The notes beneath the pieces are model-generated. The model was not told the DNA's origin, did no database searches, and saw only the letters and a list, made by a program, of their open reading frames with translations. The position numbers were made by a program, and so were the translations under genes. Shown here piece after piece: positions 9,088 to 16,283 of a stretch of DNA of 64,000 nucleotides (position 1 is its first letter; each line of letters starts with the position of its first letter). The DNA comes from Peribacillus sp044761985 (lineage in GTDB: Bacteria > Bacillota > Bacilli > Bacillales > DSM-1321): the NCBI RefSeq assembly GCF_044761985.1, contig NZ_JBIWDK010000005.1, forward strand, positions 62,001 to 126,000, read 5' to 3'.

Positions 9088-9645
9088 TTAGACTTCTAGA
9101 ATTTCTTTTTCTTTATCTTTTGTAATATCATCGATTTTTGAGATGTTGCCATCCGTCATCTTTTGAATGTCATCTGCATAACCGCGCAAATCATCTTCTG
9201 TGATATCGCCATTTTTCTCAAGCTTTTTCAACTCATCGTTAGCATCACGGCGAACGTTACGAACCGCTATTTTTGCTTCTTCGGCTTCTTTCTTAACGAC
9301 CTTGACAAGTTCTTTCCTACGTTCTTCTGTTAACGCAGGAATGGCAATCCTGATTATAGAACCATCATTAGAAGGATTTAATCCTAAATCCGATTTCAAA
9401 ATTGCTTTTTCAATCTCGCCCAAAATCGTTTTGTCATAAGGCTGGATGACTAAAAGTCTTGCTTCTGGTACAGAAATGCCCGCCATTTGATTAATAGGTG
9501 TTTGGGATCCGTAATAATCAATTGAGATTCTATCAAGCAATGAGGCATTTGCTCTTCCGGCACGGATGCTGGCTAATTCACGTGTGTAAGCGCTAATGGC
9601 TTTTTCCATTTTCGTTTTCGCATTCGAAATAACTTGTTTCGGCAT
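9088..9645 (-). CDS. frr: Ribosome recycling factor
   Basis: Works with EF-G to split post-termination ribosomes. It is 185 aa, the normal family length, and reads as the RRF triple-helix bundle throughout. Visible signatures are LASIRAGRANASLLD and YGSQTPINQMA near the N-terminus, IRIAIPALTEERRKELVK in the middle and GYADDIQKMTD near the C-terminus. The ATG at 9645 has an AAGGGGG site. It starts only 3 bases after the pyrH stop, so the two are co-transcribed. Confidence 0.98.
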   Translation of the reverse strand: MPKQVISNAKTKMEKAISAYTRELASIRAGRANASLLDRISIDYYGSQTPINQMAGISVPEARLLVIQPYDKTILGEIEKAILKSDLGLNPSNDGSIIRIAIPALTEERRKELVKVVKKEAEEAKIAVRNVRRDANDELKKLEKNGDITEDDLRGYADDIQKMTDGNISKIDDITKDKEKEILEV

Positions 9646-9648
9646 CTT

Positions 9649-10365
9649 TTATTTCCCCCTTACAATAGTTCCAAGCGTTTCGCCTAATACAGCGCGCTTA
9701 ATATTACCTTTTTCCATAATAGAGAAGACAATCAATGGAATATCATTGTCCATACATAGCGAGGACGCAGTAGAATCCATGACTTGTAATCCGTCTTTTA
9801 TCACATCAAGATATGAAAGCTCATCATACTTCACTGCATTTTTGTCTTTAACAGGATCAGCATTGTATACTCCATCCACATTGTTCTTCGCCATCAAGAT
9901 GACATCCGCTTCAATTTCAGCTGCACGTAATGCGGCAGTCGTATCCGTTGAGAAATATGGGTTTCCTGTTCCTGCTGCAAAAATGACTACTCTCTTTTTC
10001 TCCAGGTGTCTAATTGCACGTCGTCTAATATATGGTTCTGCCACTTGTCTCATCTCAATGGACGTTTGGACCCGCGTTTCAATCCCAAGCTGCTCGAGGC
10101 TATCTTGTAACGCCAATGAATTCATGACTGTAGCGAGCATGCCCATATAATCGGCATTTGCACGGTCCATGCCCATTTCACTACCGATTTTCCCGCGCCA
10201 TATGTTTCCGCCACCGACAACCACAGCTACTTCTACATCCAATTCAGCTACTTCTTTTACTTGTTCTGCAATCGACTTTATAACTGCAGGATTAATTCCG
10301 AAACCCTCGTCTCCAGCCAATGCTTCACCACTGAGTTTCAATACGACACGTTTATATTTAGCCAT
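9649..10365 (-). CDS. pyrH: UMP kinase
   Basis: Phosphorylates UMP to UDP with ATP; the bacterial hexameric enzyme of the amino-acid kinase fold, normally allosterically controlled by GTP and UTP. N-terminal VVLKLSGEALAGDEGFG, VVVGGGNIWRG and the C-terminal DNDIPLIVFSI are family hallmarks. Length about 238 aa from the ATG at 10365, preceded by GGAGG at 5-base spacing. A TTG-initiated version at 10377 would place the ribosome-binding site inside the gene. Lies between tsf, whose terminator precedes it, and frr. Confidence 0.97.
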   Translation of the reverse strand: MAKYKRVVLKLSGEALAGDEGFGINPAVIKSIAEQVKEVAELDVEVAVVVGGGNIWRGKIGSEMGMDRANADYMGMLATVMNSLALQDSLEQLGIETRVQTSIEMRQVAEPYIRRRAIRHLEKKRVVIFAAGTGNPYFSTDTTAALRAAEIEADVILMAKNNVDGVYNADPVKDKNAVKYDELSYLDVIKDGLQVMDSTASSLCMDNDIPLIVFSIMEKGNIKRAVLGETLGTIVRGK

Positions 10366-10442
10366 GAGAACCTCCAACTATGTAATCTTTTTGTTCGTCC
10401 ATCATGCTCATTCTTGCATTAATCAAAAATTCAGGACATTTT

Positions 10443-10475
10443 AAAAAATAGGGAACACTATAGTGTTCCCTATTT
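10443..10475 (-). terminator. tsf intrinsic terminator
   Basis: A 30-base perfect palindrome (10446-10475; half-site AAATAGGGAACACTA). On the minus strand it ends in a T6-7 run at 10443-10449. It begins 20 bases after the tsf stop. Confidence 0.85.
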
Positions 10476-10495
10476 AACCATTTTCTTACAATCAA

Positions 10496-11380
10496 TTAGT
10501 CCTTTTTAACTTGGTTCATTACTTCTTCAGCAAAGTTTTCTTGACGTTTTTCAAGACCTTCCCCTACTTCGTAACGTACGAATGAAAGGATTTTTCCGCC
10601 TAGTGCTTCAACGAATTGTCCTACTTTTTGATCTGGGTTTTTAACGAAAGCTTGTTCGTTTACACAGATTTCTTCGTAGAATTTGTTGATACGTCCTTCA
10701 ACCATTTTAGCAACGATTTTTTCTGGCTTGCCTTCGTTTAGGGCTTGTTGAGTAAGAACTTCACGTTCGTGCTCTAGCTCAGTAGCGTCTACTTGGTCAC
10801 GAGAAACATATTTTGGGTTAAGAGCTGCGATGTGCATAGAAACACCTTTAGCTGCTTCAGCATCAGTTGTACCTTCAAGAACTGTAAGTACGCTGATACG
10901 TCCACCCATGTGTAGGTAAGCGCCGAAAGCATCGCTGTCTGTTTTTGTAACGACTTGGAAACGGCGAAGAGTTAATTTTTCACCAATTTTAGCTACTGCT
11001 GCATTGATATGATCAGCAACTTTCACACCGTTTTCCATTGTTTGCTCAAGAGCAGCTTCTACAGTTTCAGGCTTGTTAGCCAATAAGAATGAAGCCAATT
11101 CTTTAACAAGAGTTTGGAAACCTTCGTTTTTAGCAACGAAATCAGTTTCTGAGTTCACTTCAAGGATTACTGCTTGGTTTCCGTCTACTACGATAGAAGT
11201 TAACCCTTCAGCAGCGATACGGTCGCCTTTATTGGCAGCTTTTGCAATTCCTTTTTCGCGAAGGAAGTCAATCGCTTTATCCATATTTCCTTCAGTTTGT
11301 ACAAGTGCTTTTTTGCAGTCCATCATGCCAGCGCCAGTTTTTTCACGCAATTCTTTAACTAATTGTGCAGTGATTGCCAT
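10496..11380 (-). CDS. tsf: Translation elongation factor Ts
   Basis: Guanine-nucleotide exchange factor that recycles EF-Tu. It is 294 aa from the ATG at 11380 (MAITAQLVKELREKTGAGMM). GAGGAGG stands 9 bases upstream. The family signatures are MMDCKKAL, GDRIAAEGL and EVNSETDFVAKN, followed by the paired core subdomains. Flanked by its own promoter and a strong terminator, so it can be expressed separately from rpsB upstream. Confidence 0.98.
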   Translation of the reverse strand: MAITAQLVKELREKTGAGMMDCKKALVQTEGNMDKAIDFLREKGIAKAANKGDRIAAEGLTSIVVDGNQAVILEVNSETDFVAKNEGFQTLVKELASFLLANKPETVEAALEQTMENGVKVADHINAAVAKIGEKLTLRRFQVVTKTDSDAFGAYLHMGGRISVLTVLEGTTDAEAAKGVSMHIAALNPKYVSRDQVDATELEHEREVLTQQALNEGKPEKIVAKMVEGRINKFYEEICVNEQAFVKNPDQKVGQFVEALGGKILSFVRYEVGEGLEKRQENFAEEVMNQVKKD

Positions 11381-11437
11381 AATATAAATCCTCCTCAAAT
11401 TAAGTGCGGTTTATTCAGTCTTTACCCATTTTGCTAG

Positions 11438-11466
11438 ATAATACTTGTTTTCAACAACAAATACAA
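11438..11466 (-). promoter_or_regulatory. Candidate tsf promoter
   Basis: Minus-strand -35 TTGTAT (11461-11466), 17-base spacer, -10 TATTAT (11438-11443). It lies between the rpsB terminator and the tsf start, 58 bases upstream of the ATG. Confidence 0.6.
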
Positions 11467-11591
11467 CAAATCGCAGCAAATTTTTACAAAAAATATTTAT
11501 TGGTCAACGTTATGACAAATAAGCTCTGTTCTCTCCAGTTTCAAAAATCAGCCGTGATAAGGCACGGGATTTATGTATGCTTATTTAGTGC

Positions 11592-11635
11592 AAAAAAAAG
11601 GGATAAAAGGCATTATCCTCTTATCACCTTTTTTT
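11592..11635 (-). terminator. rpsB intrinsic terminator
   Basis: Arms of about 19 bases (11592-11610 and 11617-11635) pair with a 6-base loop and two non-Watson-Crick positions. The minus strand ends in a run of eight T. It starts 28 bases after the rpsB stop. Confidence 0.8.
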
Positions 11636-11663
11636 CTCACTAGTTAAGCAGTTCTGTCAACTA

Positions 11664-12377
11664 TTAAGCAGTAGTTGTTTCAGTTGCTGTTTCTTCGCCT
11701 TGTTTAGCTTCTAAGATAGCATCTGCCATTTTACCTGTTAATAATTTAACAGCACGGATTGCATCGTCATTCGCAGGAATAACTACGTCGATTTCGTCCG
11801 GATCACAGTTTGTATCAACGATACCAACAAGTGGAATGTTTAATTTGTGTGCTTCCGCAACAGCAATACGCTCTTTGCGAGGGTCGATAACGAAGATCGC
11901 ATCTGGAAGAGTCTTCATATCTTTAATACCGCCTAAGAATTTTTCTAAGCGATCCCATTCTTTTTTAAGTTGGATTACTTCTTTTTTAGGAAGCACTTCG
12001 AAAGTTCCGTTAGCGTCCATTTTTTCGATATCTTTAAGACGATTAATACGTTTTTGGATTGTTTCAAAGTTTGTTAAAGTTCCACCTAACCAACGTTGGT
12101 TTACATAGTACATACCAGAGCGGATAGCTTCTTCTTTAACTGATTCTTGAGCTTGTTTTTTAGTACCAACGAAAAGAACAGTTCCACCGTTAGCAGCTAG
12201 TTCTTTAACGAAGTTATAAGCTTCTTCAACCTTTTTAACTGTTTTTTGAAGGTCGATGATGTAGATGCCGTTACGCTCAGTGAAGATATATTTCTTCATC
12301 TTAGGGTTCCAGCGACGTGTTTGGTGTCCGAAATGCACACCAGCTTCAAGCAATTGTTTCATAGAAATGACTGACAT
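11664..12377 (-). CDS. rpsB: 30S ribosomal protein S2
   Basis: Small-subunit ribosomal protein. 237 aa from the ATG at 12377 (MSVISMKQLLEAGVHFGHQ), with AGGAGG at 7-base spacing. The signatures are HFGHQTRRWNPKM near residue 15, VLFVGTKKQAQE near 65 and IPLVGIVDTNCDPD near 185. The C-terminal tail is short and Thr/Glu-rich (EETATETTTA). It follows swrB and has its own promoter overlapping the end of that gene, the usual boundary of the fla/che region. Confidence 0.98.
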   Translation of the reverse strand: MSVISMKQLLEAGVHFGHQTRRWNPKMKKYIFTERNGIYIIDLQKTVKKVEEAYNFVKELAANGGTVLFVGTKKQAQESVKEEAIRSGMYYVNQRWLGGTLTNFETIQKRINRLKDIEKMDANGTFEVLPKKEVIQLKKEWDRLEKFLGGIKDMKTLPDAIFVIDPRKERIAVAEAHKLNIPLVGIVDTNCDPDEIDVVIPANDDAIRAVKLLTGKMADAILEAKQGEETATETTTA

Positions 12378-12492
12378 TTTAGTTCCTCCTAAATGGTTTT
12401 GTTTTTCCTCCGCTCCGATCATTTTCATACAGAAACTGTATAAACAGCACCATCTGCTAGAATCACGGGCGTGTGTATTAACACCATTTCAT

Positions 12493-12521
12493 AATATATC
12501 ATACTCAGGTGATACAATCAA
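12493..12521 (-). promoter_or_regulatory. Candidate rpsB promoter
   Basis: Minus-strand -35 TTGATT (12516-12521), 17-base spacer, -10 TATATT (12493-12498), with TGA just before the -10. It lies just past the swrB stop and leaves a 115-base leader before rpsB, long enough for autoregulation, although no known fold was identified. Confidence 0.6.
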
Positions 12522-12528
12522 GCATTAT

Positions 12529-13164
12529 TTATCTATCCATACGGAACTTTAATATAAGCTCAATTTCCGTTTGACCCCTATTTAATTTTTTGGCGATATC
12601 TTCAATTGAAAGACCTTGCTCTACTAAATAGTCTACCTGTTCATTTAATGATAATTCTTCTAAAGAATCCTGTAGCATGGCTGAAAAATCTTTTTCCACG
12701 CGTGCCTCTTGTTTGGTTAAAATGGAGGCCTCCGCCGAAAGTTCGAGCTTGTCCTTCACTTCATTGGCTGGCTTGAATTCTTCTTCTATTCCAGTCTGGT
12801 TCATATAAGCATTAGCAGCCTGCAATTTCTTCCCGTTAAAACTTGGTTCTTTATAGTCAGGGAATGATTCCTTTTCTAGTTCTGCTTCCTTTTCTATAGG
12901 TGGCCTTGTTTTTACTATTACTGACTCTTCTATCTTTTTCTCATTAGGTAAGACGTCAGTTTGTGTAAAAGCTTTTATCAAGGCTTCGTTATCTTCCTTC
13001 ATTTCCATTAGATAGCCTGTTAGTAGTTCTTCCATTTCAATTATGGTGGCTTTTTGTTCCTTTTCTAGCTTACTTAATCGATTTTGTCTAAGATACAAAA
13101 GAATAACGGCGAAAATCGTGAAAATATTTAGACTAAAAAGGAGTAACATAAAAAATACTGACAT
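12529..13164 (-). CDS. swrB: SwrB-like membrane protein of the fla/che operon (DUF6115-type)
   Basis: Position between sigD and rpsB is that of B. subtilis swrB (ylxL), a bitopic protein that promotes assembly or activation of the flagellar export apparatus. This one has 211 aa. A single N-terminal membrane segment (residues about 3-25, MLLLFSLNIFTIFAVILLYL) is followed by a coiled-coil-like stretch (LSKLEKEQKATIIEMEELL), then a charged, low-complexity linker. The C-terminal 35 residues (YLVEQGLSIEDIAKKLNRG) look like a small helix-turn-helix. It is longer than B. subtilis SwrB as I recall it. Assignment is mainly by position and topology. Confidence 0.75.
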   Translation of the reverse strand: MSVFFMLLLFSLNIFTIFAVILLYLRQNRLSKLEKEQKATIIEMEELLTGYLMEMKEDNEALIKAFTQTDVLPNEKKIEESVIVKTRPPIEKEAELEKESFPDYKEPSFNGKKLQAANAYMNQTGIEEEFKPANEVKDKLELSAEASILTKQEARVEKDFSAMLQDSLEELSLNEQVDYLVEQGLSIEDIAKKLNRGQTEIELILKFRMDR

Positions 13165-13175
13165 GGTGCCTCCTC

Positions 13176-13493
13176 TTAACCGGAATAGTCGATACTCTTT
13201 CCTTTATAGGGATGGGGATCTATATTCTCTGTTGTTTGTCTCGTATTGTCTTTCTTCCTACGCTGTTTAAAAAACGGACCCTTATCCGCGCTGCCTTCCT
13301 TTTCATAAAAATGAGCTGGGAGCTTTTGTTCCTCGCCCATTACAGTCGTTTGTTTTCGTTTCTCTTCTTTTCTTCCTTGATGGGTGGCATGATCCTGTTG
13401 GATTAGATTTTTTTGTAAAAGTTGTTCTTGGATCTTTCCGGCATCTTGGGTTCTTGGAAGGGCAATTTGCATCTCGATTGCTTTTAAACTCAC
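13176..13493 (-). CDS. Small conserved hypothetical protein of the flagellar operon
   Basis: About 105 aa, highly charged and without membrane segments. The N-terminus (SLKAIEMQIALPRTQDAGKI) resembles small uncharacterised proteins I recall next to sigD in other Bacillales and in clostridial flagellar operons; that is memory and was not searched. The remainder is Lys/Gln/Glu-rich and probably disordered. The GTG at 13493 is preferred because AGGGGTGG is 6 bases upstream, whereas the ATG at 13499 directly abuts that site. It starts 166 bases after sigD and ends 11 bases before swrB. No function is assigned. Confidence 0.6.
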   Translation of the reverse strand: MSLKAIEMQIALPRTQDAGKIQEQLLQKNLIQQDHATHQGRKEEKRKQTTVMGEEQKLPAHFYEKEGSADKGPFFKQRRKKDNTRQTTENIDPHPYKGKSIDYSG

Positions 13494-13659
13494 AGCCATC
13501 CACCCCTATATTTCTATAGTGATTCTTCTGTATAACTGCCTGTGTTACACATGTTCTTCCCATGGATTCAAAATGTTCGGAATGGTCTATCCAAAATGAT
13601 AAATCCATGCATTTCTCATAGAGCATGCCTCGAAGCATGACACTAAATAAAAATATGGG

Positions 13660-14427
13660 TTAACTTTTTTTATCCTGCATAGCATGTCTAAGTTTAAATA
13701 TCGCCCTTGAGTGAATTTGCGATATTCTTGATGTGGAAAGACTCATCACTTGTCCAATTTCCGTCAGCGTAAGTTCTTCTTTATAAAAAAGTTGCAATAC
13801 CAACTGTTCTTTCTCATTTAGTGTTTCTATGACCTTTGCTAGCTCTGCATACAATTCTTGTCTTAGAACATTCTCTTCAGGCAGGTCTGCTTTATCATCT
13901 TTAATATGGAAATTCGTTTTTTCTTTGTCATCCTGTTCTTGAGGATTTTCATCCATGGATAAAACATTGGCAAAGAAATGCTCGTTAAGTGCAGCATATA
14001 CTTCATCTTCCGGAATATTTAATTCAAATGCAATTTCCTTTGGTGTAAGGTTCCGCATATATTTTTGTTCCAATTTTTCAATAGCTGAATCGATTTTTTT
14101 CGCTTTATCCCTCGCACTCCGCGGTAGCCAATCCTCTTTCCTTAAACCATCCAATATGGCCCCACGGATCCGGAATGAAGCATATGTGTCAAATTTCAGA
14201 TCACGCTTTGGATCAAAGCGCTCCAAGGCATCAAATAAGCCCATCATCCCTAAGCTCCTAATGTCATCACGACTGACATTCCTAGGAAGGCTGACTGAAA
14301 TACGTTGGACATGGTAAGATACAAGCGGAACATATTTCTTCACCAAAACGTCCCCTGCTTGCGGGTCCCTGCAATCGACCCAATTTTTCCAGCATAACTG
14401 TTCTTCTTCGATAGTCAGTTGAGACAT
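13660..14427 (-). CDS. sigD: RNA polymerase sigma factor SigD (FliA/WhiG type)
   Basis: Directs transcription of late flagellar, chemotaxis and autolysin genes. 255 aa from the ATG at 14427, with AGGAGG at 7-base spacing. Region 2 reads LGMMGLFDALERFDPKRDLK followed by FDTYASFRIRGAILDGLRKEDW. Region 4 contains LTLTEIGQVMSLSTSRISQIH. Located near the 3' end of the long fla/che operon. In B. subtilis this distal position makes SigD level depend on readthrough of the whole operon, and the same would be expected here. An anti-sigma factor FlgM is not in the window. Confidence 0.97.
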   Translation of the reverse strand: MSQLTIEEEQLCWKNWVDCRDPQAGDVLVKKYVPLVSYHVQRISVSLPRNVSRDDIRSLGMMGLFDALERFDPKRDLKFDTYASFRIRGAILDGLRKEDWLPRSARDKAKKIDSAIEKLEQKYMRNLTPKEIAFELNIPEDEVYAALNEHFFANVLSMDENPQEQDDKEKTNFHIKDDKADLPEENVLRQELYAELAKVIETLNEKEQLVLQLFYKEELTLTEIGQVMSLSTSRISQIHSRAIFKLRHAMQDKKS

Positions 14428-14549
14428 GGGATTTCCTCCTAACATTGTTTACGTTTTGTAATCAAAACGGTCCTCGAAGGCTCTAGGTGCAACAATATTT
14501 TGATTGCAGTGTTCCCGTCACTTTCCGGCTGCGCAAATTTCATCTTCCC

Positions 14550-15053
14550 TTAAATATTTCTAGTCCCTTTATTTACTGTCCGGATATTAAGCATGCACTT
14601 TGTCACATTGAATTCTATCGTCCTACCACTGTTCCCGCCGACGTCCTCCGAAACGACCTGTATTCGTAAATCAGCCAATTCTTTCCGGACAGCTTCAACA
14701 TTTCGGGGTCCTATTCTCATTAAATCCCCCCCAGAGGCAAATTGAAACATTTGTGCACCTCCAGCCAGCTTTGCTTTCAAAAAAGCAGGCCTTGCTCCTT
14801 CCTTCACCAGACGATTCACCAATTCCTTTACGGCTGTATCGGCAAACTTGGCCCGATTAATCTGACCAGACTTAGCAAGTGAAGAATCCGGCAACATGAC
14901 ATGCGCCAAACCGGCAATCTCTCTTTTCTCATCATAAATGACGACCCCTACGCATGAACCAAGCCCTGAAGTGCGAATCGAATAAGGAGGTTTTACAGTA
15001 TTCATATCCGCTATCCCCACTTTAACAACTTGGATTTGCAATAATTCAACCAT
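14550..15053 (-). CDS. cheD: Chemoreceptor glutamine deamidase CheD
   Basis: Deamidates glutamines on methyl-accepting receptors and binds CheC, raising its CheY-P phosphatase activity. 167 aa. The catalytic Cys34 lies in LGSCVGVVIYD and His51 in GLAHVMLPDS; GGNSGRTIEF near the C-terminus belongs to the family active site. The ATG at 15053 overlaps the last bases of cheC, so translational coupling with its partner is likely. Co-operonic with cheA, cheW, cheB and sigD. Confidence 0.95.
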   Translation of the reverse strand: MVELLQIQVVKVGIADMNTVKPPYSIRTSGLGSCVGVVIYDEKREIAGLAHVMLPDSSLAKSGQINRAKFADTAVKELVNRLVKEGARPAFLKAKLAGGAQMFQFASGGDLMRIGPRNVEAVRKELADLRIQVVSEDVGGNSGRTIEFNVTKCMLNIRTVNKGTRNI

Positions 15054-15684
15054 TTATTGTCACTCCCAGGGCAGCAAAAATAGTATCAAAGGAATCAGGA
15101 TCGGGCAGTAAAAAGAAATGGCCATTGATAGATTCAGCAAACCTCTCATTCTGCGCTAGGACGGTATCTATCACAATAGCAGAATCACTTACTTGTGATA
15201 ATTCCAGTAATCCATAACTGATAGTTGCTCCCACCATATCGATATTCAAGGAAGGAACCGATGGATATATATTCAACTTAGTAAAATCCGATAAAGAAGA
15301 AAGATAGGATCCCGACAAGATATTCCCTAATTCCTGTAGACAAGAAAGAGCTAATTCAGAATGCTGTGGTTTATCAATGGAGAAGGTTTCATCCCCTATC
15401 ATCTGTTGAATGAAATATTCAGCTACAGGTAATGAAAGGATAAAAATCATGCTTCCAGTGGCATCTCCTTCAATTCGCAAAAAGACACTAGCCACAACAT
15501 GTTCTGCTCCCCCTGCCAATTCCATCATTTCATCAAAGGAAACTACCCGGACATTAGGAACATTCATATCTATTTTTTTATTAAGAATGGCAGAGAGTGC
15601 AGTAGCAGCATGTCCCGCCCCAATATTCCCAATTTCTTTGAGGATATCAAGGTGGATGGGGTTGATTTTATCAATAAATGACAT
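15046..15684 (-). CDS. cheC: CheY-P phosphatase CheC
   Basis: Dephosphorylates CheY-P and takes part in the CheC-CheD-CheY adaptation circuit. 212 aa. Both conserved active-site helices are present: ILKEIGNIGAG with Glu17 and Asn20, and CLQELGNILSG with Glu118 and Asn121, so this is a two-site CheC rather than a CheX. Overlaps cheD by 8 bases and follows cheW by 4 bases. Confidence 0.95.
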   Translation of the reverse strand: MSFIDKINPIHLDILKEIGNIGAGHAATALSAILNKKIDMNVPNVRVVSFDEMMELAGGAEHVVASVFLRIEGDATGSMIFILSLPVAEYFIQQMIGDETFSIDKPQHSELALSCLQELGNILSGSYLSSLSDFTKLNIYPSVPSLNIDMVGATISYGLLELSQVSDSAIVIDTVLAQNERFAESINGHFFLLPDPDSFDTIFAALGVTING

Positions 15685-15688
15685 CCCT

Positions 15689-16159
15689 TTATCCTTCTTT
15701 TCTCACGATTTCATTTGCTTCGAGACTTAAGGCCTTCTCCAAATTCACCAATACAAGCAAACGTTTTTCAATTTTTGCGACACCGCTGATATATTCAGAA
15801 GAAAAATGACCGACAACTTCCGGCTGAGGCTCAATGCTCTCGACAGGAATGTCAAGCACATCATTGGCTGAATCGACAATCAACCCTACTTCGATGTCAT
15901 CAAGGACAACAATGATGATCCTCGTTGAATCGTTATATTCAACCTCTTCAAAACCGAAACGGACTCTTAAATCAATAATGGGGGTAATCACACCCCTTAA
16001 ATTAATCACACCTTTAACAAATGGAACGGCCTTGGGTACCCTTGTTATATGCAAAAGTTTTTCTATTCCACTTACTTTATCCACCGGAATCGCATATTCT
16101 TTGTCTTTGATTTGAAACACGATTACTTTTATATCTTGAACAGGACTTGTGATCGACAT
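15689..16159 (-). CDS. cheW: Chemotaxis coupling protein CheW
   Basis: Adaptor joining chemoreceptors to CheA. 156 aa, a single CheW SH3-like domain: IVFQIKDKEYAIPVDKV at residues about 13-29, ITRVPKAVPFVKGVINLRG around 38-55, and TPIIDLRVRFGF after it. The ATG at 16159 follows GAGGAGG. It is separated from cheA by 124 bases that carry a small hairpin, the widest gap in this part of the operon. Confidence 0.96.
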   Translation of the reverse strand: MSITSPVQDIKVIVFQIKDKEYAIPVDKVSGIEKLLHITRVPKAVPFVKGVINLRGVITPIIDLRVRFGFEEVEYNDSTRIIIVVLDDIEVGLIVDSANDVLDIPVESIEPQPEVVGHFSSEYISGVAKIEKRLLVLVNLEKALSLEANEIVRKEG

Positions 16160-16210
16160 TCAATTACCCTCCTCTTTTTACCCCTCAACCATATCTACTG
16201 TTCATCCATT

Positions 16211-16231
16211 GACCCTTGTTTCCAAAGGGTC
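16211..16231 (-). other. Intercistronic hairpin between cheA and cheW
   Basis: Perfect 7-bp stem GACCCTT/AAGGGTC with a 7-base loop, 53 bases after the cheA stop. No T-run follows, so it is not an intrinsic terminator. It could stabilise or be a processing site in the polycistronic RNA; function is not shown. Confidence 0.45.
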
Positions 16232-16283
16232 TCCAGTAATCAAATGGTAGGAAGGATTGTAGCGAATCTATATATTAAAATGG

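Noticed and set aside
9596..10150. Long plus-strand frame opposite frr and pyrH
   Set aside because: 184 codons but antisense to two certain genes; no start signals.
13303..13638. A 111-residue minus-strand frame overlapping the small gene after sigD
   Set aside because: It is Cys/Arg/Lys-rich with no conserved look and no ribosome-binding site, and it overlaps the better-supported frame at 13176-13493.
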